Of a DNA stretch of 64,000 nucleotides, positions 40,651 to 50,646 are shown one piece after another. The translations under genes were made by a program, and so were the position numbers. The stretch's first letter is position 1; each line of letters starts with the position of its first letter. The notes under the pieces are model-generated. The model did no database searches and was not told the origin of the DNA. It saw only the letters and a program-made list of their open reading frames with translations. This DNA is from Rachicladosporium sp. CCFEE 5018 (taxonomy: Eukaryota > Ascomycota > Dothideomycetes > Cladosporiales > Cladosporiaceae), in NCBI GenBank assembly GCA_002077045.2, contig KZ111147.1:1619635-1683634 (forward strand), read 5' to 3'.

Positions 40651-41890
40651 TCAGAACCTCTCCACAGCCACATGCTTCTTCGTGAGCCTGATGATTTGCC
40701 CATCCTCCGCAATCTTCACCGCCTTGTTCAAGACCTCCTCGCTGGACCAAAGGCTGGCGCGGATCTTGTACTCGTTGTCGGAGCCGAGGTTGAGATACGT
40801 GTAAGCATCGCACTTGTAGTAGATTGTCTTCAACTTCGGTATCACCAATCCCAGATCGACAAGCTTGTCCAGCACGCGTCTCACATCGTCGAGATCCGTG
40901 AAGTCGTAGGTGTACACGCAGATGAGCGTGCCTTTCTTGTCATTACCAGGCTCCCAAGTGCCGACTTTGCTCGTAGGTCCAAGCTTACCTCTAGCTGTGG
41001 CCTCTGCAATGCAACGCCAAACCCGTGGGAGCTCGGACGGTCCGGGGAAGAGCATCCATTTTCCTGAGGTCTCTCCAAACGTGATAGACGCCTGCAGTAG
41101 TCGACGCTCCAGAACGTCCTTGTCAGGGCCTAGCTTTCGAGTAATCTGAGCAACAGCTTTACCCGGATTTGCCTGTTCTATTTGTACGCGCCGGGTAGCA
41201 AAGTCTGCAAACAGTGACTGTGCCGTGTCCATGAAGGCGTCGTGATCCTGCCGCTCATCGGACTTGAGCCAGTGTCTTGGATATTGAGGGCTGCCCACCC
41301 ACAGCCAAGGTCCAACGGAGGCTGTGGCAGGAGATTCGACAGGCAATCGTCTCAGGAACTCGACGACAGTCTCGGACTGCTGCCATGCTGCCGCGTGACC
41401 TTCGCAACACTTGTTGGCAACAAGATCCTTGCCGATATTGCCAGCAACGTTGCGGCTGCCTTTTCCGGTGGCAGCTGGATTCGGATTGATCTTCTTTTCA
41501 AGCCTAGCAAGCTGCGGCCGGGACTTCAGAAGGTCGAGGACGTCGATCTGAGGTCTGACAGAAGACTTGAGATGATCTTTGCCAGTCCCTCTCACGACTG
41601 GCTGTTTGGCCTTTGCGTATCGAGCTCGCTTGCTTGGCCTTACGGCGTCCAGATAATCGGCAACGTTGTCGTCATCGTCAACATCGACGGCCATCTCCTG
41701 CGAGATTCCAGGCCGTGCAGTACCAGGATGCATTGTCGTAAGTCTACGTCGCGTTGCTTCACATCCTTCAGTGAGTGTCAGCGCTTTCGCTCCACCGACC
41801 GGGCGAAGCAGCACGATGCTCACCGAGAAAAGGTCCCTCGTCCGACACCCAGCCCTCACCGTCCACCCAGTGATCAGGTCCAGCCTGCAT
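40651..41890 (-). CDS. DUF1917 (UPF0696 / Bles03-like) protein
   Basis: The conserved part runs from about 41730 to the stop at 40651. Family blocks are SVGPWLWVGSP, ETSGKWMLFPGPSELPRVWR, ATARGKLGPTSKV, GTLICVYTYDFTDLDDVRRV and KTIYYKCDAYTYLNLGSD; these are the core of the Bles03/C11orf68-like fold, whose role is unknown (an RNA-cap-binding-like fold has been noted for relatives). The N-terminus is unresolved. A frame from the Met at 41890 (MQAGPDHWVDGEGWVSDEGP) looks like the acidic WVSDE start I would expect, and an intron of 52-58 nt would join it to the main frame; two splice choices work (gtgagc...gaag or gtggag...gtag). Otherwise translation starts at MHPGTARPG (41733). A longer frame to 41994 is unlikely. 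Confidence 0.8.
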
Positions 41891-42285
41891 CGTAGTGTTC
41901 GAGCCTTTCGGCTGACTCGTTGCGGTTGTGTCACATTGCTGAAGATGTTCTTCAGCTTCCTGAAGTCTGACAGGCAGAGGTGGTGGTCGTTCATGCCTTC
42001 GGAAGCTCAATCGGATCTTCGGCTGCCACTTCCGAAGCGCGTCACTCACGCGATTCGCCGCGTCTCCCCTAGGACCTCTATGTACACACTTCTCACACTT
42101 GTGCGTGAGTTCGTCAATACATGACCACCGTATCGCAGCGAAATAGCCAGGGAGAGACCTTCTTAGCCTCTGCATTTCAGAACCGAGTTACTTGCTGTGG
42201 CACTCGCAACAAGATCTCCATCCGATAGGGCACAAGGAATTTTGGTACTGCACCTACCGAACCACATACATCAGCTGCTCACAAT
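41891..42285. other. Divergent intergenic region (DUF1917 / PRI1)
   Basis: A 395-bp promoter region. Its extent depends on the DUF1917 start. Confidence 0.45.
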
Positions 42286-43815
42286 ATGCCTCACGCTGTC
42301 TCACCCACGTCGTCGCCGCCAGAGCCAGTGATGGACGACACAGTCATGTCGAATGCCCCGGCAAAGCCGCTAGAGGACGAAGCATCCTCAGAGCCACTCT
42401 CAGATGCTGCCATGCCTGATGCAGAATCTTCTACAGTCGATACGAGTTCAGGGCAGCTAGGGGACATCTTCGACGACGACTCGGATGATGACGAGTTCTC
42501 TTCGAGTGTGCCGACCACTGTCGACAGCTCGCAGCCTGCACTCGCTCCCGCAGCGCAGGAGAAGTCAGCATTCACAGATCTTTCCATACTCAAGCAGTTC
42601 TACCAGCGACTATTACCCTTCCGTGCACTCTTCCAATGGCTTAATCACTCCGCCTCGCCTTGTGCAGACTTCCAGCACCGCGAGTTCGCCTTCACCCTTC
42701 AATCAGACGTCTACGTGCGATACCAGTCGTTCGCCTCCGCCGATCTCTTCCGCAAAGCCTGCATCAACACAACACCTTTACGCTTCGAGATAGGTCCCCA
42801 ATACACGATCAATCCGCGAGACCGCAAGACGGTGCTCAAAGCTGGCAGCTTCCGGCCAGTGATGAAGGAGCTTGTCTTCGATATCGATATGACGGATTAC
42901 GATCCAATACGAACATGCTGCACAGGCGCGAAGATCTGTCACAAGTGCTGGCAATTCATCATAATGGCCATCAAGGTGGTGGACGCAGCCTTACGAGAAG
43001 ACTTTGGCTTTCAGCACGTGCTATGGGTATACTCGGGACGGCGTGGAGCACATGCATGGATTAGCGACAAGCGAGCGCGCACCATGGACGATGCGAAGCG
43101 TAGAGCGATCGCCAACTACCTCGTACTCAAGCAGGACGAGAAGAAGGGTATCCGACGACCGTTACATCCTCATTTGGATCGAAGTCTGGACTTGCTGAAT
43201 CCACATTTCACGAAGGATGTTTTGAATGTGCAAGATCCTTGGGCGACGGCTGAGCAGGCCTCGAAGCTGCTAGACTTGCTTCCAGACAAGGTCCTGACGA
43301 CAGCACTTCAGAAGAAGTGGGACTCTGCCCCCAATCGTAGCAGCGCGCAGAAGTGGGCGGATATCGATACTGTGGCAGAGAACGGCAATCTCTCGACAAT
43401 GAACCCGAAGCAACTAGTCGACACCAAGCAAGACATACGACTAGAGTACACATACCCACGACTTGATGCCGAAGTCTCGAAGAAGCTGAATCACTTGCTG
43501 AAATCGCCGTTCGTCATTCACCCGGGCACAGGCAGGGTTTGTGTGCCCATCGATGTGCGCAGGCTTGAAAAATTCGACCCTCTCGCTGTGCCCACTGTGA
43601 CTCAGCTGCTGCAGGAGATCGATGTCTGGGATGCTGAGGCAAGGCGGAAGGAGTTGAGCGAGGAGGACAAGTCCAAGGTGGAAGACTGGCAGAAGACTGG
43701 TCTGAAGCTATATGTCGAGTACTTCCGCGGTTATGTCGCTGCTCTGCTCAAGGATGAGAGCAGAGGGAAGAGGGAACGAGATGAAGAGGCTGGTGCGGAT
43801 AGCATGGAGTTCTGA
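42286..43815 (+). CDS. PRI1: DNA primase small (catalytic) subunit
   Basis: A single exon of 509 residues. Pri1 makes the RNA primer in the DNA polymerase alpha-primase complex. An acidic, disordered N-terminus of ~95 residues is longer than usual. The catalytic domain then shows LKQFYQRLLPFRALFQWLN, HREFAFTL and RYQSF, the metal-binding acid pair in VFDIDMTDYD (Asp199, Asp201), the zinc motif CCTGAKICHKCW (from Cys211) and the nucleotide-binding SGRRGAHAW at about 250-258. IRLEYTYPRLDAEVSKKLNHL and LKSPFVIHPGTGRVCVP are conserved near the end. It is essential and cell-cycle expressed in known fungi. Confidence 0.97.
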   Translation: MPHAVSPTSSPPEPVMDDTVMSNAPAKPLEDEASSEPLSDAAMPDAESSTVDTSSGQLGDIFDDDSDDDEFSSSVPTTVDSSQPALAPAAQEKSAFTDLSILKQFYQRLLPFRALFQWLNHSASPCADFQHREFAFTLQSDVYVRYQSFASADLFRKACINTTPLRFEIGPQYTINPRDRKTVLKAGSFRPVMKELVFDIDMTDYDPIRTCCTGAKICHKCWQFIIMAIKVVDAALREDFGFQHVLWVYSGRRGAHAWISDKRARTMDDAKRRAIANYLVLKQDEKKGIRRPLHPHLDRSLDLLNPHFTKDVLNVQDPWATAEQASKLLDLLPDKVLTTALQKKWDSAPNRSSAQKWADIDTVAENGNLSTMNPKQLVDTKQDIRLEYTYPRLDAEVSKKLNHLLKSPFVIHPGTGRVCVPIDVRRLEKFDPLAVPTVTQLLQEIDVWDAEARRKELSEEDKSKVEDWQKTGLKLYVEYFRGYVAALLKDESRGKRERDEEAGADSMEF

Positions 43816-44199
43816 TCGTATCGCGCTATTGTCTTGGGTAGCGTAGGTGTTCGGTGTTGGCTCCGTCTGCATACTCTGATTACCTAAATGTCAATCAAAT
43901 GCCCCATCAATCGCAACCACGTGCTCGCCCGCACTTTGCCGAGGTCGGAGCAGCTAATCTCAACCTCACCCATTCTGGCGCCAGCCGCAACCCACATCAC
44001 TGATAAGCCAATGCACGGTTTCCATCGAGTAACATAAAGCTTTCGAAACCCGCAACGCGCACTACCGAGTTCTTCCACTTTGCTGGAGTGACGCGCTCAT
44101 CGGCCAGCTCCGCCGAAGTCTTCCGCGCAACGTGACGGTTGGAGAAGAGAATACGGTAGCTTGGTGGGCCGGTATGGGGTCCCCACGACGTTATGCGGC

Positions 44200-44206
44200 C
44201 TTATCT
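44200..44206 (-). promoter_or_regulatory. GATA-factor (AreA/HGATAR) site upstream of allantoinase
   Basis: CTTATCT, i.e. AGATAAG on the minus strand, ~300 bp before the allantoinase ATG. With a second site at 44294 this fits nitrogen-catabolite control of purine breakdown, as known for the pathway in Aspergillus. Short sites occur by chance, so this is suggestive only. Confidence 0.4.
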
Positions 44207-44293
44207 GGTCGCGTACCGTGTGAGTGGGTGGGCAATGTGAGGGACTTGTGGGTGGGTGAGTGGTAGGTTCATTCTAGTATGGGTTCACTTACA

Positions 44294-44299
44294 TTATCT
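44294..44299 (-). promoter_or_regulatory. Second GATA-factor (AreA/HGATAR) site upstream of allantoinase
   Basis: TTATCT (AGATAA on the minus strand), ~210 bp before the ATG and ~90 bp from the first site. AreA sites often occur as closely spaced pairs. Confidence 0.4.
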
Positions 44300-44506
44300 C
44301 GCTACTCTCTTACTGCTCTACAAGAAGACACTGTCTGTGCATCATCGGAAAGAGCGCGGCTCCCTCATAGAATCAATTGCTAGACTCATCTCGACATGAA
44401 AACCTCACTCGCGTAGGTGGTAGCAGCTGAGACTCGCCCTTACTATTCGATCGCAGTTGTCAAGGAGAGCTATTCTGGATTCGACATCGAGTAACCAACA
44501 CTCAGC

Positions 44507-46078
44507 ATGGCGCCATATGCTACGGGCACGACAACTCCTCACACGATCGACCACATCATCAATGGCGTCGAAATCAAAGCTCCCGAACTCACAGTACTCG
44601 TCTCATCTCGAGCAGTCGTAGATAATACTTTGACGCCAGCAACGATTGTCATCTCGACCACCACGGGCAAGATCACCTCAGTCACGAGATCAATAGTGCC
44701 CGAGTCCTCCTTTCCTCACGGCACGCCATATGTGGACCATTCGCCCGCAGTCTTACTACCTGGCCTTGTGGATGCACACGTTCATCTCAACGAGCCCGGG
44801 CGGACAGAGTGGGAAGGGTTCTGGACTGGTACAAGAGCGGCAGCATTTGGCGGTGTAACGACAGTAGTGGACATGCCGCTCAACGCAATACCTCCGACGA
44901 CCACAGTCGCTGGTCTGAAAGAGAAGATCGAAGCCGCGCAAGGCAAGTGCTGGGTCGACGTCGGCTTCTACGGCGGTATCATACCCGGCAACGCCGGCGA
45001 GCTCAAAGGTCTTGTCGAAGGCGGTGTACGAGGTTTCAAAGGTTTCATGATCGACAGCGGTGTCGAGGAGTTCCCTGCAGTCTCATCACAGGATATTGCA
45101 CTGGTTTTCGAGGAGCTGAAAGACTCTCCAACCACAGTCATGTTTCACGCAGAGATGATTCCACCAATCTCCGCTTCGGTGGGTGACGACGTTCAGGTAT
45201 CTCTGCCTCCTCTCGAGCCCAGTGGACCACTGGATCTCTATCACACATTCCTCGATTCCCGACCGAGCTCGTTCGAGTACTACGCTATTCTCGAAATCAT
45301 CGCACTTTCCGAAATCGCACCTGATCTACCACTACATGTGGTACATCTTAGCGCAGTCGAAGCGATTGACATGCTCCGCGAAGCTCGCTCGCGAGGGGTC
45401 CAGATCACAGCTGAAACATGCTACCACTACCTTTCGCTAGCCGCAGAGAACATCCAGAAAGGCGACACACGACACAAGTGCTGTCCGCCGATCAGATCAC
45501 AATCGAATCAGGATGGGCTGTGGGATGAGCTGCACGCGGACGACAGCGTCCTCAAGACCATCGTCTCGGATCACTCCCCTTGCACGCCAAACCTGAAGCT
45601 ACTTCCTAGCCACGTCCCCGGCTCGATTGCGATATCGAAAGCCACCTGCAATGGCTCCACGGACAATACGGGTGACTTCTTCTCGGCCTGGGGCGGCATC
45701 TCATCTGTCGGCCTCGGCTTGAGCGTGCTCTGGACGGAAATTGCACGCAGACAACTGCGTCCGAATGCTGCGCTGCTTAATGTTGTGCGATGGTGCTGCG
45801 TCAACACTGCGCTGCAAGTCGGGCTTGAAGACAGCAAGGGTGCGTTGAAGGAGGGATTCGATGGAGATGTCGCAGTCTTCGATCCCGACGAGGAGTGGGA
45901 GGTTGGTGAGAGCACGATGCTATTCCGGAATAAGTGTAGTCCGTATCAGGGGAAGACGTTAAAGGGTGTAGTCAAGGAGACTTGGGTCAGAGGCGTGAAA
46001 GTACACGCTAGGGAGAGTGGGTTTGATAGGAAGGTGCCAACGGGGAGACTGCTGCTTAAGCCTAGGACGAAGCGATGA
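44507..46078 (+). CDS. DAL1: Allantoinase
   Basis: A single exon of 523 residues. Allantoinase opens the hydantoin ring of allantoin to allantoate in purine catabolism, releasing nitrogen. It is an amidohydrolase with a TIM-barrel di-metal site. Visible are GLVDAHVHLNEPGRTEWEGF (metal His91 and His93), RGFKGFMIDSG with the lysine expected to be carbamylated (Lys178), MFHAEM, LHVVHLSAVEAIDMLREA and VQITAETCYHYLSL, CCPPIRSQSNQDGLW, and the catalytic Asp in TIVSDHSPC near residue 360. The N-terminal ~25 residues are extra. Purine catabolism is usually inducible and nitrogen-repressed, in keeping with the two GATA sites upstream. No other purine-catabolic gene is in the window. Confidence 0.95.
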   Translation: MAPYATGTTTPHTIDHIINGVEIKAPELTVLVSSRAVVDNTLTPATIVISTTTGKITSVTRSIVPESSFPHGTPYVDHSPAVLLPGLVDAHVHLNEPGRTEWEGFWTGTRAAAFGGVTTVVDMPLNAIPPTTTVAGLKEKIEAAQGKCWVDVGFYGGIIPGNAGELKGLVEGGVRGFKGFMIDSGVEEFPAVSSQDIALVFEELKDSPTTVMFHAEMIPPISASVGDDVQVSLPPLEPSGPLDLYHTFLDSRPSSFEYYAILEIIALSEIAPDLPLHVVHLSAVEAIDMLREARSRGVQITAETCYHYLSLAAENIQKGDTRHKCCPPIRSQSNQDGLWDELHADDSVLKTIVSDHSPCTPNLKLLPSHVPGSIAISKATCNGSTDNTGDFFSAWGGISSVGLGLSVLWTEIARRQLRPNAALLNVVRWCCVNTALQVGLEDSKGALKEGFDGDVAVFDPDEEWEVGESTMLFRNKCSPYQGKTLKGVVKETWVRGVKVHARESGFDRKVPTGRLLLKPRTKR

Positions 46079-46569
46079 TGTAGCATATATGGAACACTTT
46101 CGTCGTTCGCAGACAACGATTCCACACTCCTACATCATGTTTACAAAATGGTCACGTCGTGATGCAGGGCGCACTATAGGTGCGTCCTTTCTTTCGCAAG
46201 TCTGAAGATACTCGCCTTCGCGGGCCATGGTTGCTAGAGCGTCTATAGGCCGCACCGCAACGGTCGAAGAACGACCAATGCACGTTTGAGAGCCGTATTC
46301 CGCTGCGCACTGCTCCTTGCCTCAGAGATGCTCTCTCATCGGCTGAAACGGCGGACAGGCACTTGTGGTGTGTCTTATAGTAGCACGAGACTCTCCAGGC
46401 TTTCGAAGAGCATATCTCACCTTACTTCAGGTATGTTCTCTACGCGACGCCAATGCGGTTGGCGCCAAGTCAACATCTGAATGGATCTGCAATGACCATT
46501 GCGACTTCATCAACTACAAGTGAGATCTCGCTCGATGTGCCTCGTTGATAGATTTATCGAGCCTTTATA
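46079..46569. other. Intergenic region upstream of the MFS gene
   Basis: A 491-bp stretch containing a probable repeat copy (46197-46400) and the MFS promoter. Confidence 0.5.
46197..46400. repeat. Probable inverted-repeat element, copy D
   Basis: The left end CAAGTCTGAAGATACTCGC (from 46197) resembles the copy B left end. The right part CTTATAGTAGCACGAG (around 46374-46389) resembles CTTATGGTAGCACAGAG at 28311-28327. The interior is poorly conserved, so membership in the family is tentative. Confidence 0.35.
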
Positions 46570-48437
46570 ATGTCCAGGACATCGATCGAGCTCTCAAACT
46601 TGGCTCGTCCAGACCCAGCACTGACAAAGTCCATCAGCATCAGGCGTCCCTCGACGACAGCTACTTTAACCAGTCAATTCGAGCGCGAGGATGATGTCTC
46701 GGTGCTTGCCTTGGAACGGGTCGCTACTGCTATCGGAGGGTCTAAGACGCGCACAGCAGCAGTGTACACCTCAATCGTACTCACGACAGGCATCTCCGCG
46801 CTGCTCAGTGGTTTGACAACGGTGATTCTGCCGACCATGGCTGCTGATCTGGACATACCGCAAGGTCTACTGCTATGGTACCCATGCTCGTCTCGATAGT
46901 CTTAGTGACTCTCGCTGATAGCTTGCAGGCCTTCCTCCATTCAAGCACTCACCTGCGGATGCAGCTTGCTGCTCTCCGGGTCCATCGCCGACGCCCTAGG
47001 AGCACGCTTCATGTACCTCCTCGGCGTCGTCCTACAGTCCGGCTTCACATTGGGCTGCGGACTAGCTCAGACAACAGCCCAGATGATCATCTTCCGCGGT
47101 CTCAGTGGCATCGCGACAGCGTTCTGCCTGCCTTCCGCCGTCAGCGTTATCACGGCCAGCTTCACGGGGAAGCGCCGAGACTTCGCCTTTGCTGCCATGG
47201 GAGGTGGCCAGCCGATAGGATTCTCAATCGGACTTACGCTGGGTGGTGTTCTCACAGACTCGATCGGCTGGCGATGGGGATACTACCTCTCTGCGATTTT
47301 GAACACCATTGTACTTGCCATCTCATGGTGGGGTCTGCCAAGCAGCATCGACAACGGCATTGCTGGCGAAGGCGTTGCCAGTATGAGCTGGGCGCAGAAG
47401 TGGCAGCGCGTTAAGACTGAGATCGACTGGGTAGGCGCGTTGATCGCTAGTGCATCGCTAGCCATGCTGTCTTATGTCTTCGCTGCGATCACGGGCAGCC
47501 AGTCTACTATCAGACAGCCTTCAAGCATTGCTATGCTAGTGACTGCCTTCGCTCTGATACCTGCCTTTATCTTCTGGGTCGGCCGACAGGAGCAGCTAGA
47601 CAGATCGGCTCTCATTCCCAACTCCCTGTGGCGGAACAAGATCTTCACGACTATTTGCTTGGCAGTGTTCCTGACATGGGGAACATTCAACGCGCTTGAG
47701 ACTGGTATGATTGCATCCAGTTTTACGAGTGAAGCACTGATGCTGACTTGACGATCTAGTCTTGACATTCTACTTCCAAGATGTGCAGAAGCTGAGTGCA
47801 ACAGAGACATCCATCCGCTTCCTACCGGCGCCAATCTCGGGTGCTCTATCGAACGTTGCGATGGGCTTGTTGGTGCACAGGATACCAGCTAATTGGCTTG
47901 TCGTCGTCGGCTGTACGTTATCATTGGCTGCGCCGTTAGCGATGGTGTTCGCTACACCGACCTCGAACTATTGGAGCTCGGGTAAGCCTCAATTCCCTAG
48001 ATGCCGTGCAACAAGCTGATAGCTCCACAGGCTTCTTGGCCAACTTGTTCAACCCGAATGGCGCTGATGCGCTGTACACCATCTCGAACCTCCTGATCAC
48101 CTCAGTACGTACACTCTCCGGCTACCACTACCCACTTCCTGCTGTAAAGCTGACCGACCATGTCCAGGTCTTCCCAGCAAAGACCCAAGCACTCGCGGGC
48201 GGTGTCTTCAACACAATCTCGCAGATCGGCAAGAGCATTACGATGGCCTTGGTCGCTGTGCTCGCCGCACAAGTCACGTTGCAGTCAAACGTCCAACAGA
48301 AGCACTCACCGGATGCGCTCATGGTGGGCTACAGAGCGACGTTCTGGTTCATGTTTGCGTGTATATTGGCCACTATCCTGCTCAGCGTATGGGGACTGCG
48401 AGGTATCGGCACCGTAGGACATAAGAAGAGAGACTGA
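46570..48437 (+). CDS. MFS transporter, DHA2-like (14-span drug/solute efflux type)
   Basis: Exons are 46570-46877, 46929-47704, 47760-47981, 48031-48104 and 48168-48437, giving 549 residues. The first ~60 residues are polar; then come 13-14 hydrophobic segments starting YTSIVLTTGISALLSGLTTV. Family marks are WPSSIQALTCGCSLLLSGSI formed across the first splice, LGARFMYLLGVVLQSGFTLG, a motif-C-like GGGQPIGFSIGLTLGGVLTD in segment 5, GWRWGYYLSAI and the late FYFQDVQKLSATETSIRFLP block. DHA2-type members are often toxin or drug exporters driven by the proton gradient, including aminotriazole-resistance proteins, but the substrate here is unknown. The last intron (63 nt) is in frame and stop-free. 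Its stop is 53 bp from the convergent F-box/LRR gene. Confidence 0.9.
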
Positions 48438-48490
48438 GTTGTTCGTCGCATGGCAAAGTACATATTGTCTACGCATTGTGCAGACAGATC

Positions 48491-50533
48491 CTATGCATGC
48501 CGTGTCCTGCCACTATGGTAGTCAGCTGTTTCCTCCATATAAATACCAGACGTCGACCGCACGATCTGAACGACGCCCGGCCAGTAGCCTTCAGTGTCCG
48601 CGTGGCCAGCGTCAATAGCCTTGTGTTGCGCATGCGCAAGCCTACGGTCTTTCCGGAACGCCGAGAGCACGGCTATATTGTCGACGACTTGAGCCTGTGA
48701 CTGCACAGGTGCATGAACCGCCTGGCTCTCTTCTCCCGATGGACTTTGACCTCGACCGTTGTCATTGGACTCATCATCTGCAGCTCCAGATTCTCCGCCG
48801 AAGAAGCTGAAGTCACCCGCAGCCGCAGACCACAGGACTTCACTGTCCGCGTCCTCAGTCATAGACAGCTTCGCACCTTGCGCCGACGACATCGCGTCGC
48901 TAGGGTTACTGACAGGAACATCCTTCGATAACTCGAGCACGATCCGCTCGAGTGCAAAGACCTGCGCGGCAGAGTGCCGGAGTGTACTTGTCTGACCTGC
49001 ACGTCCGGGTGGCGAGGTCCAATCGAGCTTTGCTTGGGCATGCGCATGAGCTGCTTGAGCAGCGCAATCTGAGATGAAGTCGATAAGGCGGTCTATAAGC
49101 GCTTGATTCGGCGACGCGGCGGGAAAGTCAGTCAGAATCAATGTGCGGAGATGAGGCAGCATGGCAGGATGCAAGCATTGATTTGGCGCTCGTAGCGCAC
49201 CAGTGCCTGATAAGTCTTCCGTATCGCCCGAAGAGGGTGCAGTAATCGTGCTGATGAAAGTAGTTGGCGCTTGTAAAGTCGACTTCCCCACCGGCACAAG
49301 ATCGTCGACGCCAGTGCTACGCGCAGGCGCTGCGAGCGCCCCATGGTGCACTCTCAAGTATCTGAGTTTTGCCGAAGCATCGTCACGCAAAGCCGCGATC
49401 AGCGTCTTGCCACTTTGCGCTTGCCAGACCGAGGCCATACGTCTCCGCGTGAAATGCCTGTCTGTGAAGAGGCTCTGTCCGCCAACATCTGCAACGTGCA
49501 ATGTGCCGGAATCGAGGAGCTCACAGATCCCCACAGGCGTGATATAATTACCACTGAGATAAAGATGAGTGGCACCAGGATTTGGCCTGTCTTCAAGTGC
49601 CAGTCGTGCAACGAAGTCGGTTGTGAAAACTTGGCGAATATAACTCTCGAAGTGGTCACCCTGACTGACTGATAGCATATTCGCCCCCGAGTTCAGATCA
49701 GAAACCTCGGCATCCTGTCCTCGAGCATCCAGGTTATCGTTCGATCGATCTGACAAACACTTCTCGATCAGCATCCGGAGATACTGATCAGTAATGTTGT
49801 TCTCTGACAAGTCCAGGCTGCGGATCCGTCGTCCAAGCGTGTGTGTGAGCATAAAGACGTGGAAATTGTCCAGATCCAGCCCTCGTAGCTTGAGCACTTG
49901 CAACCCAATCAAATGCTTCATAGCATCGAGCACAACCCATTGACGGACTGCTGGTGTGTACGATAGATCGAGATAGAACAAAGACAAGCAGCGCGGTAGT
50001 AAGCGAGCAAGTGCGCCAGGCGTGACATTCGTACAATTGGAGATGTCCAGAAGGCGTAAATTGAAGGGCGGTTGATCTACCAGGCGGACTTGCATCAACG
50101 ATGCATGGTCGAAATGGGACAACCCTCGAACAATAAGTGATTGCAAGTTCGGCAGCAGATGCAGTACATCATCAAGCCAATCTAGGCCGTGGAACGAATA
50201 CCGGTCTCCATTGTCATGAGCCAGGTGCAGTGTATGTGTCCGCTGTCTGGTGGCAAGACGGACATTTCGTAGATTGCGTGCGAAGGTCGATAGAGCGGCA
50301 TAAAGGCGATCGTCTTCCACGTCGAAGTGCAACGCCGGATTGCCCCAAAGCTGCGCAATAAATACCTCGTGCCATGACCGTGAGACTAGCGTTGCCGAAG
50401 AGAGACGATTCGATGGAATGTAAGAGGCGAAGATGGCTACAGGATCTCTCAGGGTGGCCACTTCGTATGTTGGCGGTGCGGCCTCCATTCCGATGGTTGC
50501 AGCATGAGGGGGATCTTCTGGGTAGCTCGTCAC
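48491..50533 (-). CDS. F-box / leucine-rich-repeat protein
   Basis: A single exon of 680 residues. Residues ~25-75 have the F-box pattern (DPVAIFASYIPSNRLSSATL then VSRSWHEVFIAQLWGNPALH). Residues ~110-300 carry leucine-rich repeats: LLPNLQSLIVRGLSHF, LRLLDISNCTNVTPGALARL, SLFYLDLSYTPAVRQW, LQVLKLRGLDLDNF and RSLDLSENNITDQYL, with further repeats near ATHLYLSGNYITPVG and LRTLILTDFPA. The C-terminal ~130 residues are acidic, Ser/Gln-rich and end in an ~60-residue conserved-looking tail. It is likely a substrate receptor of an SCF ubiquitin ligase; the target is unknown. It is too divergent to name. Confidence 0.8.
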   Translation of the reverse strand: MTSYPEDPPHAATIGMEAAPPTYEVATLRDPVAIFASYIPSNRLSSATLVSRSWHEVFIAQLWGNPALHFDVEDDRLYAALSTFARNLRNVRLATRQRTHTLHLAHDNGDRYSFHGLDWLDDVLHLLPNLQSLIVRGLSHFDHASLMQVRLVDQPPFNLRLLDISNCTNVTPGALARLLPRCLSLFYLDLSYTPAVRQWVVLDAMKHLIGLQVLKLRGLDLDNFHVFMLTHTLGRRIRSLDLSENNITDQYLRMLIEKCLSDRSNDNLDARGQDAEVSDLNSGANMLSVSQGDHFESYIRQVFTTDFVARLALEDRPNPGATHLYLSGNYITPVGICELLDSGTLHVADVGGQSLFTDRHFTRRRMASVWQAQSGKTLIAALRDDASAKLRYLRVHHGALAAPARSTGVDDLVPVGKSTLQAPTTFISTITAPSSGDTEDLSGTGALRAPNQCLHPAMLPHLRTLILTDFPAASPNQALIDRLIDFISDCAAQAAHAHAQAKLDWTSPPGRAGQTSTLRHSAAQVFALERIVLELSKDVPVSNPSDAMSSAQGAKLSMTEDADSEVLWSAAAGDFSFFGGESGAADDESNDNGRGQSPSGEESQAVHAPVQSQAQVVDNIAVLSAFRKDRRLAHAQHKAIDAGHADTEGYWPGVVQIVRSTSGIYMEETADYHSGRTRHA

Positions 50534-50646
50534 CGTGTAGTTCCAGGTGCTTGCGAGTAGGATCTGGTCGTTAAGGCGGATTGATTCTCAAGCATCATGG
50601 ACATTGGAGGCGGTTGTCTGTAGGCCCCTGCTATTGTTCACAACGG

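Larger units (their letters stand above)
43816..44506. other. Intergenic region upstream of allantoinase
   Basis: A 691-bp stretch between PRI1 and the allantoinase start. It holds two GATA-factor sites listed separately and no coding frame. Confidence 0.55.
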
